A DNA stretch of 64,000 nt, taken from positions 248,001 through 312,000 of the forward strand of contig NZ_SNVJ01000002.1 of assembly GCF_009829925.1 (NCBI RefSeq), read 5' to 3'. The position numbers and the translations under genes are program-made. The stretch is from Teichococcus coralli. Its GTDB lineage: Bacteria; Pseudomonadota; Alphaproteobacteria; Acetobacterales; Acetobacteraceae. The notes under the pieces were generated by a model. That model did no database searches, was not told where the DNA came from, and saw only the letters and a program-made list of their open reading frames with translations. Positions 8,455 to 18,714 of the stretch are shown in pieces (the stretch's first letter is position 1; each line of letters begins with the position of its first letter).

Positions 8455-8490
8455 AAAAAAGGTCCGGAGGAAGGAATTCCCCCGGACCTC
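8455..8490 (-). terminator. Intrinsic terminator of the tctCBA operon
   Basis: On the minus strand an AGGTCCGG/CCGGACCT stem (arms 8482-8489 and 8460-8467) is followed by a run of seven T (plus-strand A-run 8454-8460). This is a textbook Rho-independent terminator for the minus-strand operon. It lies directly against the stop codon of the converging epimerase gene. Confidence 0.85.
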
Positions 8491-8537
8491 GGTCCTTCCC
8501 TCCCTGCCGCCGCGCGCCGGCGGGCAGCGCGGAGCCC

Positions 8538-10031
8538 TCAGATCCGCCGTGCCACCATCGTCCAGAGCCGCGGCCCAAGCAGCGCCAGCAGCGCCAGGAT
8601 CAGGATGCAGAGCGAGATCGGCCGGGTGATGAAGGTCGTCCAGTCGCCCTGGCTGATGGTCAGCGCCTGGCGCATCGCCTGCTCGGCCATCGGGCCGAGG
8701 ATCATGCCGATCACCACCGGCGCCTGCGGGAAATCGAAGCGCCGCATGAACATCGCCACCACCCCGATGCCGTAGAGCAGCGCCAGGTCCACCACGCTGT
8801 TGCTGATGCCGTAGGTGCCGATCGTGGCGAAGACCAGGATGCCGGCATAGAGCTGCGGCGTTGGGATCTTCAGGATGCGCGCCCAGAGGCCCACCAGCGG
8901 CAGGTTCAGCACCACCAGCATGATGTTGGCGATGTAGAGCGAGGCGATCAGCGTCCAGACCAGCTCGCCCTGCGTCACGAAGAGCAGCGGCCCCGGCTGG
9001 ATGCCGTAGGACTGGAAGGCCGAGAGCATGATCGCCGCGGTCGCCGAGGTGGGCAGGCCGAGGGTGAGCATCGGCACCAGCACGCCGGCGGCGGCGGCGT
9101 TGTTGGCCGCCTCCGGGCCGGCGACGCCCTCGATGGCGCCGGTGGTGCCGAACTCCTCGCGGTACTTGGCGCGCACCAGCTTGCGCTCGGCGAAGTAGCT
9201 CAGCATGGTCGGCATCTCGGTGCCTCCCGCCGGCATCACGCCGAAGGGGAAGCCGAGCAGCGCGCCGCGCAGCCAGGGACCGATGCTGCGCTTCCAGTCC
9301 TCGCGCGACATCATCAGCTTGCCGACCTCGCGCACCTCCTGCTTGCCCTCGACGTGCCGCCAGGCCAGGTAGAGCGTCTCGCCCACGGCGAAGAGCGCGA
9401 CGGCGACGAGCACCACGTCCACGCCGTCCAGCAGTTCCGTGACCCCAAAGGTCAGGCGCGGCTGGCCGGTCTGCAGGTCGATCCCGACGAGGCCGATCAT
9501 CAGGCCGAAGCCGAGCGAGGTCAGCCCGCGCAGCGCCGAGCCGCCGAGCACGGCGGAGACGGTGACGAAGCACAGCACCATCAGCGAGAAATACTCGGCC
9601 GGCCCCAGCTTCAGGGCCAGTTCCACCACGATCGGGCCGAGAAAGGAGATGCCGAGCGTGCCGATGGTGCCGGCCACGAAGCTGCCGACGGCGGAGGTGA
9701 ACAGCGCCGGGCCGGCACGGCCGTTGCGCGCCATCTTGGCGCCTTCCAGCGCGGTGATGATGGAGCCGGATTCGCCGGGCGTGTTGAGCAGGATGGAGGT
9801 GGTGGAACCGCCATACATCGCGCCGTAGAACACGCCGCAGAACAGGATGAAGGCGCCTGTCGCGCTGACCTTGAAGGTGATGGGCAGCAGCAGCGCGATG
9901 GTCAGCGCCGGGCCGATGCCCGGCAGCACGCCGATCGCGGTGCCGAGGAAGCAGCCCAGCAGCGCCCAGCCGAGATTGGTGATGGTGAGCGCGTTGCTGA
10001 AGCCGAAGGAGAGGCCGGACCAGACATCCAT
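8538..10031 (-). CDS. Tripartite tricarboxylate transporter, large permease subunit (TctA family)
   Basis: A 497-residue polytopic membrane protein with the two TctA signatures: the N-terminal [20 protein letters not shown] block, and [19 protein letters not shown] duplicated [18 protein letters not shown] region lies in the second half. With the small membrane protein and periplasmic binding protein it forms a secondary uptake system of the TTT family, known for citrate and other carboxylates. The solute here cannot be read from the sequence. It is the last gene of the operon, starting 4 nt after the TctB-like gene and ending before an intrinsic terminator. Confidence 0.95.
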   Translation of the reverse strand: MDVWSGLSFGFSNALTITNLGWALLGCFLGTAIGVLPGIGPALTIALLLPITFKVSATGAFILFCGVFYGAMYGGSTTSILLNTPGESGSIITALEGAKMARNGRAGPALFTSAVGSFVAGTIGTLGISFLGPIVVELALKLGPAEYFSLMVLCFVTVSAVLGGSALRGLTSLGFGLMIGLVGIDLQTGQPRLTFGVTELLDGVDVVLVAVALFAVGETLYLAWRHVEGKQEVREVGKLMMSREDWKRSIGPWLRGALLGFPFGVMPAGGTEMPTMLSYFAERKLVRAKYREEFGTTGAIEGVAGPEAANNAAAAGVLVPMLTLGLPTSATAAIMLSAFQSYGIQPGPLLFVTQGELVWTLIASLYIANIMLVVLNLPLVGLWARILKIPTPQLYAGILVFATIGTYGISNSVVDLALLYGIGVVAMFMRRFDFPQAPVVIGMILGPMAEQAMRQALTISQGDWTTFITRPISLCILILALLALLGPRLWTMVARRI

Positions 10032-10035
10032 GGTC

Positions 10036-10524
10036 TCAAAGGATCCCTTCCAGGATGCCGGCGCCGATGTTGACGCCCAGCAGCTTGTCGAAGGCCAGGA
10101 AGGCCCCGAAGGTCACGGCGACGCCGATCAGCAGGTCGCGGAGCGGATGGCGGCTGCCGAAGGCCGCCGCCACCAGGACGAACTGCGCGGTGGCCGCGAA
10201 GACGAAGCCGAGTGTGTCGATCAGCAGCAGGTTGACCACCAGGCCGGCGCCGAGCAGGCCGAGCGCGCGCCAGTTGGTGGCCGGCGCCTCGGCCATCTCC
10301 TCCAGGTCGCGCGACCAGCCGCCGCGCAGCGCCACCGCGGTCAGGCCGAGCCCGACCGCGACAACCAGCGCGCCCACCAGGTAGGGCATGAATTTCGGCC
10401 CGACCTGCGCATAGAGCGGGGTGACCGGAATCGCCGCCGCCTGCCAAAGGCAGAGCAGGCCAAGCAGCACCACGAACAATCCGACCGCCAGGTCGGGCCC
10501 CGCACCGGGCTTCACGCGCATCAT
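10036..10524 (-). CDS. Tripartite tricarboxylate transporter, small permease subunit (TctB family)
   Basis: This 162-residue protein has four predicted membrane helices (roughly residues 10-27, 40-60, 86-115 and 130-150). It shows the family layout of a short N-terminal helix, a polar linker around [10 protein letters not shown] and a C-terminal helix pair. TctB proteins assist the large permease in binding-protein-dependent, ion-driven uptake. It sits 23 nt after the binding-protein gene and 4 nt before the large permease gene, the usual C-B-A order. Confidence 0.9.
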   Translation of the reverse strand: MMRVKPGAGPDLAVGLFVVLLGLLCLWQAAAIPVTPLYAQVGPKFMPYLVGALVVAVGLGLTAVALRGGWSRDLEEMAEAPATNWRALGLLGAGLVVNLLLIDTLGFVFAATAQFVLVAAAFGSRHPLRDLLIGVAVTFGAFLAFDKLLGVNIGAGILEGIL

Positions 10525-10547
10525 TCCGGCTCTCCCGCCCAGGGCCG

Positions 10548-11519
10548 TCAGATCAGGCCGACTTCCTTCAGCACCTCGGCGGTCGCCTTCTCGTCCTGCT
10601 TCAGGAAGGCCTCGAAGGCGTCGCCGGCAAGGAAGGCGTCCTCCCAGCCCTGGCGGTCCAGCAGTTCCTTCCAGGCCGGCAGGTTGTGCAGGTCGGTAAA
10701 GAACTGCACCAGCTTCGTCTTTTCATCGGCCTTCAGGCCGGGCGGGCCGAACACGCCGCGCCAGTTGCCAAGGACGATGTCCACGCCCTTCTCCTTCAGG
10801 GTCGGCACGTCGGGCAGGCTGCGCTGGTCGCCGCTGGTGGCCAGCGCCCGCATCCGGCCTGCCTTGATCTGCTCGGCGAATTCGGAAACGCCGGAGATGC
10901 CGGCCTTCACCTGCGCGCCGAGGATGGCCGCCTGCGCCGGGCCACCGCCGGCGAAGGCGACGTAGGACGCGTCCTTCGCCGAACGGCCCTGCGACTTCAG
11001 CAGCAGCCCGAGCAGGATGTGGTCGACGCCGCCGGCGCTGCCGCCGGCCACCGAGGTGGCGCCGGGGTTGCTCTTCAGCGCGGCGAGGAAATCCTCCAGC
11101 GTCTTCAGGTCGCTGCTGGCGGGAACGACGATGATGCCCGGCTCGGTGGTCATCCGCGCGAGGGGCGTGACGTCCTTCAGCCCGATCGGCGTCTTGTTGG
11201 CGAGCACCGCGCCCACCATCACGGCGCCGCCGACCATGAAGCTGTTGCCGTCGCCGCGGCGCTGGCCCACAAAGCGCGGCAGCCCGACCGTGCCGCCGGC
11301 GCCGCCGACATTCTCGAACTGGAAGCTGCCGACCATGCCGGCCTGGCGGGCGATCTGCTCGATGGCACGGCCGAGTCCGTCCCAGCCGCCACCCGGGCCG
11401 GCGGGGATGAATGCGTGCATGGAGGCGAAGCGCTGCTGCTGCTGCGCCAGGGCGGAACGCCCCAGCAGGGGCAGCGCGGCGCCGGCGACAGCGGCGGACA
11501 GGAGGTGGCGGCGCAGCAT
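10548..11519 (-). CDS. Tripartite tricarboxylate transporter substrate-binding protein (TctC/Bug family)
   Basis: A 323-residue periplasmic protein with a twin-arginine-free signal peptide, MLRRHLLSAAVAGAALPLLG, cleaved near ALAQQ. Bug-fold hallmarks are IPAGPGGGWDGLGRAI near the N-terminus and NVGGAGGTVGLPRFV, followed by GGSAGGVDHILLG and FAGGGPAQAAILG. The longer upstream frame is ignored because the ATG at 11519 has a GAGGAG ribosome-binding site and a signal peptide. It captures the solute for the two membrane subunits encoded downstream. It is divergent from the repeat-protein gene across about 150 bp. Confidence 0.93.
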   Translation of the reverse strand: MLRRHLLSAAVAGAALPLLGRSALAQQQQRFASMHAFIPAGPGGGWDGLGRAIEQIARQAGMVGSFQFENVGGAGGTVGLPRFVGQRRGDGNSFMVGGAVMVGAVLANKTPIGLKDVTPLARMTTEPGIIVVPASSDLKTLEDFLAALKSNPGATSVAGGSAGGVDHILLGLLLKSQGRSAKDASYVAFAGGGPAQAAILGAQVKAGISGVSEFAEQIKAGRMRALATSGDQRSLPDVPTLKEKGVDIVLGNWRGVFGPPGLKADEKTKLVQFFTDLHNLPAWKELLDRQGWEDAFLAGDAFEAFLKQDEKATAEVLKEVGLI

Positions 11520-11671
11520 GATCGTCTCCTCGGACGGTTCTTTACCTTGGCAGAAGTTGCGCGATAGCGAGGCGGTCGGCAAATCGCAAATGTCTATTCC
11601 GTAGGTTGCGCAATGCTTGCGCCGCACCATGGCCGCTCGCATTCTGGAGGCGGCAAGGGGATTGTTTCTGG

Positions 11672-13195
11672 ATGCGACTACGCTTGGGCCTGGTGCTCGC
11701 TCTGCTCTCCGCACCATGGACAGGAGGCCTCACCCCGGCGGCGCTGTTTCCCGCCGCCCTGGCGCAACAGCCCCCCGCCCGCGCCTCCGTACCCTCGGCC
11801 GCGTCGCAGCGCCCCGCCACGCGCGAGGTGGTGGTGGCGAACGAACTCGGCCTGAGCCTGAGCGAGCTGTACGTGACCCCCGCCGGCAGCGTCGAGCCGG
11901 GCACCGACCGGCTGGAGGGCGACACCCTGCCCAACGGCGCCACCCTGCGCGTCTCCCTCGGCCGCCAGCGCCTTTGCCTTTTCGACCTGCGGGCGGTCCT
12001 GGCCGACGGCAGCGAGGAGGAGAAGCGCGGCGTGGACATCTGCCGCAACGGGCGCGTCGTCTTTGGCGACCCCTCGCTGCCCCTGCGCGAGGCGACCGTG
12101 GTGAACGACACCGACCTCGCGATGCGCGAGCTCTACGCGATGCCGGCTGGCGCGCCGCAGCGCGGGCCCGACCGGCTGGCCTCCGAAACGGTTCCGGCGG
12201 AGGGCAGCGTGACCCTGCGCCTCGGCCGTGCCCGCGCCTGCCTCTACGACGTCACCGCCGTCTTCGAGGACGATTCGGTGCAGGAGCGCCGCCGGGTGGA
12301 CCTCTGCCGGCGCAGCCGCGTCGCCTTCGGCGACCCCTCCATCCCCTGGCGCGAGGCCGAGGTGGTCAACGGCAACGACCATGCGATCCGCAATCTCTAC
12401 GCCGCCACCGGCGCGCCCGGCGCCGAGCGCGCCGGGGCGACGAGCTGGGGCACCGATCGGCTCGGCTCGGCAACCATTGAGCCCGGCGCCCGCCTGCGCC
12501 TGCGGCTGCGCAGCCGGACCTGCCAGGTGGACCTGCGCGCCGTTTATGACGACGAGACCGCCGAGGAGAAGCTCAACACCGACCTGTGCACGCAGCCGCG
12601 CGTGGTGTTCGACGGCAGCGGCATTCCACGCCAGCCGGAGCGCAGCTTCATCCTGGTGAACCGCGAGCCCGCGCCGCTGCAGGAGGTCTACGCCTCCGGC
12701 GTGGACGACAGCGACTGGGGTGGGAACCGCCTGGAGGCTCCGCCGCTGGAGCGCGGCGGGCGCGCCGAGCTGGTGCTGCGCAGCGCCTGCGAGATCGACC
12801 TGCGGGTGGTCTTCGCCAATGGCGGCGCCGAGGAGCGGCGTGGCCTCAACATCTGCGACAACGGCCTCGTCGTGCTGCGGCCGGGCTGGACGCTGGCGGA
12901 ACGGCTCGACCAGGGCGCCGGACCGGTGGAACCCGGGCCGCCACGCGAAGGCAGCGTACGGCTGCGCAATCTCGGCCCGGCGCCGATCGTGCAGATCTAC
13001 GTGGACCCGGTCGGCGCGCCGCGCGGGCCGGACCGGCTCGGCAGCACCGTCCTCGGCCGCGGCGAGACGCTGGACTTCCAGCCGCCCGAGGCGGTGGGCT
13101 GCACCGGGCACCTGCGCGTCGTCTTCCGCAACGGCCAGGAGATCGACCGCCCGCGTTTCGACCTTTGCTCCGGCACCGAGGTGGCCCTGCCATGA
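11672..13195 (+). CDS. Exported protein with five tandem cysteine-pair repeats
   Basis: A 507-residue protein with a signal peptide (1-32, ending ALAQ), then five repeats of about 85 residues at roughly 50-135, 138-224, 227-319, 322-405 and 426-507. Each repeat reads as a V-V-x-N strand, a Y-A/V-x-P-x-G segment, a G-x-D-R-L turn, then C-x-x-D-L-R-x-V-F and a final C. The cysteines are 102/124, 190/212, 284/306, 373/395 and 477/499, every pair 22 apart, which suggests one disulfide per repeat. A two-repeat relative is encoded at 31253-31849. I do not recognise a named family, and no enzyme motif is visible. It overlaps the EF-hand gene by 4 nt. The ATG at 11672 is chosen for the signal peptide. 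Confidence 0.8.
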   Translation: MRLRLGLVLALLSAPWTGGLTPAALFPAALAQQPPARASVPSAASQRPATREVVVANELGLSLSELYVTPAGSVEPGTDRLEGDTLPNGATLRVSLGRQRLCLFDLRAVLADGSEEEKRGVDICRNGRVVFGDPSLPLREATVVNDTDLAMRELYAMPAGAPQRGPDRLASETVPAEGSVTLRLGRARACLYDVTAVFEDDSVQERRRVDLCRRSRVAFGDPSIPWREAEVVNGNDHAIRNLYAATGAPGAERAGATSWGTDRLGSATIEPGARLRLRLRSRTCQVDLRAVYDDETAEEKLNTDLCTQPRVVFDGSGIPRQPERSFILVNREPAPLQEVYASGVDDSDWGGNRLEAPPLERGGRAELVLRSACEIDLRVVFANGGAEERRGLNICDNGLVVLRPGWTLAERLDQGAGPVEPGPPREGSVRLRNLGPAPIVQIYVDPVGAPRGPDRLGSTVLGRGETLDFQPPEAVGCTGHLRVVFRNGQEIDRPRFDLCSGTEVALP

Positions 13196-14076
13196 CCCGC
13201 TTCCCGCTTTCCGGCCTGCTGGCGGTGCTGCTGCCGCTCGGCTCCGCGCTGGCCCAGGTGCCGGCCCAAGGGGCGGCCGCCGCGCCGGCCGAGATGCCGC
13301 CCATTGCCGCGCCGCTGCGAGGTGCCTGGTTCGCCGGCGAATGCATCGCCCCCACGGCCATGCTGCAGCTCACCGCGCGTGCCGTGGCGCGGCTGCCGGC
13401 GGACGGGCCGGCGCGGCTGATCCGCTTCGCCGAGGCGCGCCCGCTGGAAGGCTGGCACATGGGCACCGGGCGCGGCGCGGAAGCACCCCGGGTGCTGCTG
13501 CGGGGCGATGCCGGGAAGCTGGAGACGGCCGAGCCCGACGCCAAGCTGCGCGACGACCAGCTTCCCGGCGCCACCCCGGTCCAGGCCTGGCACCGCTGTC
13601 CGGCACCGCCGCCTTCCTTTGCCGCCCTGCACGGCGAGGGGCTTGCCTTTCTTGCTTCCTTGGAAGTGCTGGAGGCCGCCTGCGGCGTGCCGGGCGCCAA
13701 TGTCGGCGACTGCGTGAAGGCCGTGGTGGCGGAAGGCGACATCTCCGGCGACCGCCTGCTGTCCGTGGCCGAGATCGCGCGGCTGGTGCGCGGCATGACC
13801 TGGGTGCTGGCGGCGGCCGATGACGCCGGGCCGGAAAACCTGGCGGCGGCGGGCGGCGGCGGCGTGCTGGCCGGCGTGGCGCTGGCGCGGTTCGCCATGG
13901 AGAGCCTGGACTACGACGGCGACGGCAAGCTTTCCGCCGCCGAGCTGGGGCAGGACCGCGCCGCCTTCCCGAAGGCCGGCGGCAGCGAGAACGGGCGGCC
14001 GCTGCGCCTGGAAGGCGTGCAGGAGGGCGTGAACCTTCTCCGCAGCCTGATTGACGGCCTGCTGTTCAGCGAGTGA
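13192..14076 (+). CDS. Exported EF-hand protein
   Basis: A 294-residue protein with a signal peptide (1-22, ending ALAQ). A canonical EF-hand loop lies at 240-251 (DYDGDGKLSAAE: Asp240, Asp242, Asp244, Ser248, Glu251), and a degenerate one at 183-194 (DISGDRLLSVAE). The loops flank a Gly/Ala-rich helical stretch, consistent with a periplasmic calcium-binding module. Cysteines at 51 and 136 lie in the N-terminal part, 164 and 174 in the helical part. The ATG overlaps the stop of the repeat-protein gene, so the two are likely translationally coupled and may work together. The function is unknown. Confidence 0.75.
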   Translation: MTRFPLSGLLAVLLPLGSALAQVPAQGAAAAPAEMPPIAAPLRGAWFAGECIAPTAMLQLTARAVARLPADGPARLIRFAEARPLEGWHMGTGRGAEAPRVLLRGDAGKLETAEPDAKLRDDQLPGATPVQAWHRCPAPPPSFAALHGEGLAFLASLEVLEAACGVPGANVGDCVKAVVAEGDISGDRLLSVAEIARLVRGMTWVLAAADDAGPENLAAAGGGGVLAGVALARFAMESLDYDGDGKLSAAELGQDRAAFPKAGGSENGRPLRLEGVQEGVNLLRSLIDGLLFSE

Positions 14077-14090
14077 CCCGCGCGCGCCGG

Positions 14091-14111
14091 CGGGGTGGCG
14101 GCGTCACCCCG
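14091..14111. terminator. Bidirectional hairpin between convergent genes
   Basis: The arms CGGGGTG (14091-14097) and CACCCCG (14105-14111) enclose a 7-nt loop. The hairpin overlaps the stop codon of the UbiH-like gene and follows the EF-hand gene. It has no T-tract. It shares its CGGGGTG/CACCCCG core with the hairpins at 4237 and 29541. Confidence 0.45.
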
Positions 14112-15390
14112 GAGGGAGGCCGGCGCCTTCCCCGGCGGGGCGGCCAAGCATCAGCCCGCCCGTCACCGGGCCGAAGCCCATGGCCCGCCGGGCGAAGAAG
14201 CCCTTCAGCGCGGGCATCCGTTCCACCGCCGCGAGACCGAGGCGGCGGGCCAGCCGCAACGGTGGCAGGCTGTTGCCGAACAGCCGCTCCAGGGCGTGCG
14301 TGGCGCCGAGCATGAGCAGCGCATCCGGCCGGCGCGCCGCCTGGTAGCGGGCCAGCAGCCCTGCCCCGCCGGCATCCTCGCCGCGCGCATGGGCCGCGAT
14401 CACCAGCTCGGCCAGGGTGGCGACGTCGCGGAAGCCGAGGTTGAGCCCCTGCCCCGCGATCGGATGAATGCCATGCGCCGCGTCACCCACCAGGGCGAGG
14501 CGGGCATCGGTGTAGCGCATCGCGTGCATGGCGGTAAGCGGGTAGGACCAGCGGCGGCCGATCGGGGTGACCCTGCCGAGATGGTCGCCCATGCGGCGCT
14601 GGATCTCGCGCCCGTACTCGGCATCCGGCAGCTTCAGCATGCGCTCGGCGATGGCCCGCTTCTCCGACCAGACGATGGCGGAGGCATTCGGGTGCTCGGG
14701 TGTCGGCGCAAGCGGAAGCTGGGCGAAGGGGCCATTGGGCAGGAACTGCTCCAAGGCCAGCTGCTCGTGCGGCAGCTCGTGCGCCACGGCGCCGACCAGA
14801 CCCATCTGGCGGTAGTCGAGGGTCGCGGCGCCGATGCCCGCCAGTTGCCGCAACGGCGAGCGGCGTCCCTCCGCACCCACCACAAGCCGCGCGGCGATGA
14901 GCTCCCCGGTCGAAAGGCGCACCTCCGCCCCCTCCGGGCCACGGGTCACCTCCGCATGGGCGGGCGCGTGGATGGAAAGATGGGCCAGCTCCCTCATCCG
15001 CTCGTTCAGCGCCATGCGCAGCGCCCGCGCCTCCACCATCCAGCCGAAAGGGCCCATGCCGGTTTCCGCAGCATCGAAATGCAGCGCCATCCGGCTGGGC
15101 CGCTCCCCCGGCAGCCCGTCGGCGCAGCGGATGCGGGTGATCGGCCCCGGCGCCCAGGGCAAATGCCCCCAGATGCCGCCGGCCTCCAGCAGGTTCCGGC
15201 TGGTCAAGGCGATGGCATAGGCGCGGCCGTCGAACTCCGGCAGCTCCATGGGCGGCAAGGGCGCGGCATCCACGACGGCGGTGGGCACGCCCGAGGCGGC
15301 GAGCGTGGCGGCAAGCGTGGCGCCGACGGGACCGGCGCCGACGATGCAAACAGCGACCTCGCGCCGGGAAGACAGGGGAGTTGGGCTCAT
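14104..15390 (-). CDS. FAD-dependent monooxygenase, UbiH/UbiF/Coq6-like ubiquinone hydroxylase
   Basis: A 428-residue flavoprotein hydroxylase of the PHBH fold. The FAD Rossmann motif is VAVCIVGAGPVGATLA, the second motif is VVGAEGRRSPLR, and the ribityl-binding motif is LALVGDAAHGIHPIAGQGLN, whose IHPIAGQGLN ending is typical of the UbiH/VisC/Coq6 branch. Members hydroxylate the aromatic ring during ubiquinone biosynthesis with O2 and NADPH. Which ring position is used cannot be told from sequence alone. The start at 15390 puts the GxGxxG motif near residue 20; the upstream extension is rejected. It is convergent with the EF-hand gene and divergent from glnK. Confidence 0.88.
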   Translation of the reverse strand: MSPTPLSSRREVAVCIVGAGPVGATLAATLAASGVPTAVVDAAPLPPMELPEFDGRAYAIALTSRNLLEAGGIWGHLPWAPGPITRIRCADGLPGERPSRMALHFDAAETGMGPFGWMVEARALRMALNERMRELAHLSIHAPAHAEVTRGPEGAEVRLSTGELIAARLVVGAEGRRSPLRQLAGIGAATLDYRQMGLVGAVAHELPHEQLALEQFLPNGPFAQLPLAPTPEHPNASAIVWSEKRAIAERMLKLPDAEYGREIQRRMGDHLGRVTPIGRRWSYPLTAMHAMRYTDARLALVGDAAHGIHPIAGQGLNLGFRDVATLAELVIAAHARGEDAGGAGLLARYQAARRPDALLMLGATHALERLFGNSLPPLRLARRLGLAAVERMPALKGFFARRAMGFGPVTGGLMLGRPAGEGAGLPPG

Positions 15391-15524
15391 GGCGCCATTC
15401 TGCCCCGGCAGCTTCCCGGCAGGAAGGGCACCCGCCGCCGGACCCGGAGGCAATCGCCTAAATTTTGTGCATGAGGGGATCGTGAAAGCTTGCGCTTGGC
15501 TTTTCGCGGCTGGGAAAGCCGGTC

Positions 15525-15540
15525 TGGCACGGCGCTCGCA
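15525..15540 (+). promoter_or_regulatory. Probable sigma-54 (-24/-12) promoter of glnK-amt
   Basis: TGGCACGGCGCTCGCA matches the sigma-54 consensus TGGCACG-N4-TTGCA with one mismatch (TCGCA for TTGCA). It lies 42 bp upstream of the glnK start. Sigma-54 with NtrC is the usual control of glnK-amtB operons, so position and match agree. I could not pick out a convincing NtrC site upstream. Confidence 0.65.
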
Positions 15541-15557
15541 TCAGCCCTCCCGGCTAG

Positions 15558-15920
<363 letters not shown>

Positions 15921-15946
15921 TGCCGCTCAGCCTTCATCAGAAGACA

Positions 15947-17341
<1,395 letters not shown>

Positions 17342-17370
17342 GCCGGCCTTTCCTGCCTGAGCGGCGGAAG

Positions 17371-17403
17371 GGGGCGCGGGGAACCATCCCGGCGCCCCTT
17401 TTT
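17371..17403 (+). terminator. Intrinsic terminator of glnK-amt
   Basis: A GC-rich stem GGGGCGC.../...GCGCCCC (17371-17398) is followed by TTTTT (17399-17403). It lies 30 nt after the amt stop codon, the expected place for a Rho-independent terminator. Confidence 0.8.
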
Positions 17404-17585
17404 CATTGCGTGGCCGCTCGGCCCATCCCATGCGCCGCCGCGGCCGTTCGATCGCCGGGCTGCCACGCCGCAGGGGCGGTGATCCGGCCAGCACGCGGGA
17501 TCGCGCCCATCCTCCAGGGCACGCCTCCCTGCGCAACGGCCCGGCCCGCGGCCGCCAGCCCCGCTGCGCGGCGCGGGCCGGCGCC

Positions 17586-18053
17586 TCAGCGCAAACGGCG
17601 CAGATTGCCCGAGACGGTTCGGCTCACCGGCCGAAGCGACCGCTCGGCCATGCCCAGCGCGGCATTGCTGAAGCCCATGCCGAAGCTGGCCGCACGGTTC
17701 ATGCTGCCCATCAGCCACTCCGTCTGTGCCGCCATCCAGCCCATCGGCGTCGGGCTGGCGGCGGCGCGCAGCATGGCGCGATGCGCGGCCTCCATCTCGG
17801 CGCAGCCATAGTCCATCGCGCGTTGGGACAGCTCGGCCGCACCCTGCGCAATGGCCGCACCACAGGCGGAGAAAGCCAGCACCTTCTCGGGCACCATGCG
17901 GCCGACCTCCAGGGCCGTGGCGAGGGAGCCCCGCGCCTGCGCCTCCTCGGCGGAAAGCCTGGCATCCATCACCTGCCGCGCGGAGGTCAGCAGGGTCACG
18001 ACATTCCCCGCATGACGCACGAAGCGCGGGCCGGAATTCGACGCACGGGACAT
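17586..18053 (-). CDS. Phasin-like protein
   Basis: This 155-residue, mostly helical protein is rich in Ala, Met and Glu. It has the phasin-like segment RMVPEKVLAFSACGAAIAQG followed by a long amphipathic helix and a C-terminal RPVSRTVSGNLRRLR, similar to the ends of alphaproteobacterial phasins. Phasins coat polyhydroxyalkanoate granules. No pha gene is in the window, so the assignment rests on composition and those two motifs only. It is convergent with amt and upstream of the DUF2244 gene's stop. Confidence 0.55.
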   Translation of the reverse strand: MSRASNSGPRFVRHAGNVVTLLTSARQVMDARLSAEEAQARGSLATALEVGRMVPEKVLAFSACGAAIAQGAAELSQRAMDYGCAEMEAAHRAMLRAAASPTPMGWMAAQTEWLMGSMNRAASFGMGFSNAALGMAERSLRPVSRTVSGNLRRLR

Positions 18054-18128
18054 CCTGTATACTCCGGAAGAAAGGCCTCGCAGGAAGAACGCCGCCGCGA
18101 TGCGGCGGTTTTCCGGCGCCGCGCGCCC

Positions 18129-18644
18129 TTAATCGGCCTCGCGCAGCTGCGGATTGTCGAACTCCGGTTGCCGGTAAGCGGCCAGCGCGGTGCGCAACGC
18201 CGCCGCCAGGTCCTGCTTCTCCTCCTCGGAGAGAAAGCGGCCAATTTCCACCCGCCGGCCGCGCTGCACCAGCGCAAGCCCGCTGCGCTCCGACCATTCC
18301 ACACGCGCCCAGTAAGGATTGAGCGAGGCCTCCTCGCGCCGCCCGCGCCAATCGGCCCGGCGGATCAGGAGGCGTGCCGGGGTCAGCGAGACCACCTCCC
18401 AGGTCCGGCCGGACCAGTGGTGGTGCAGCCAGACCAGCAGCAGCACGAGGCCGGACTCCAGCCCGAGGAAGGGCAGCACGGGCCAGGCGCCCATCAGCAC
18501 GAACAGCAGGCCGCCACCGATGGCCCAGAGCGCGCAGAGGGCGCCCAGCACCACGAAGGCGGTCGGCCGCAGGCTGCGGGGCGGTGTGCTGACCGCCTCG
18601 AACAGCACCGGATCGGCGGGGCGCGGTTCAGGGGTTGCTGGCAT
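18129..18644 (-). CDS. DUF2244 domain membrane protein
   Basis: A 171-residue protein with two membrane helices (about 28-49 and 53-73), then a cytoplasmic domain with the DUF2244 pattern HHHWSGRTWEVVSLTPARLLIRR and NPYWARVEW, ending with a helix that includes [17 protein letters not shown]. The family is widespread in alphaproteobacteria, of unknown function, and often sits next to nth. Here nth is its divergent neighbour, with about 70 bp between starts that must hold both promoters. Confidence 0.85.
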   Translation of the reverse strand: MPATPEPRPADPVLFEAVSTPPRSLRPTAFVVLGALCALWAIGGGLLFVLMGAWPVLPFLGLESGLVLLLVWLHHHWSGRTWEVVSLTPARLLIRRADWRGRREEASLNPYWARVEWSERSGLALVQRGRRVEIGRFLSEEEKQDLAAALRTALAAYRQPEFDNPQLREAD

Positions 18645-18714
18645 TGTGGGAGAACATAGGCTGTTCCAGCCCGCAGCACAGATGGGGCATCGTCAGAATG
18701 TCGATTCGCCGGTC

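Noticed and set aside
7950..10073. A 707-codon plus-strand frame
   Set aside because: It runs over the epimerase gene in another frame and then antisense to the TctA-like gene, with no domain and a skewed composition.
11557..11622. Three TTGCGC hexamers (11557, 11606, 11617) between tctC and the repeat-protein gene
   Set aside because: The motif is short and expected by chance at this GC content; only two copies have helical spacing, so no operator is claimed.
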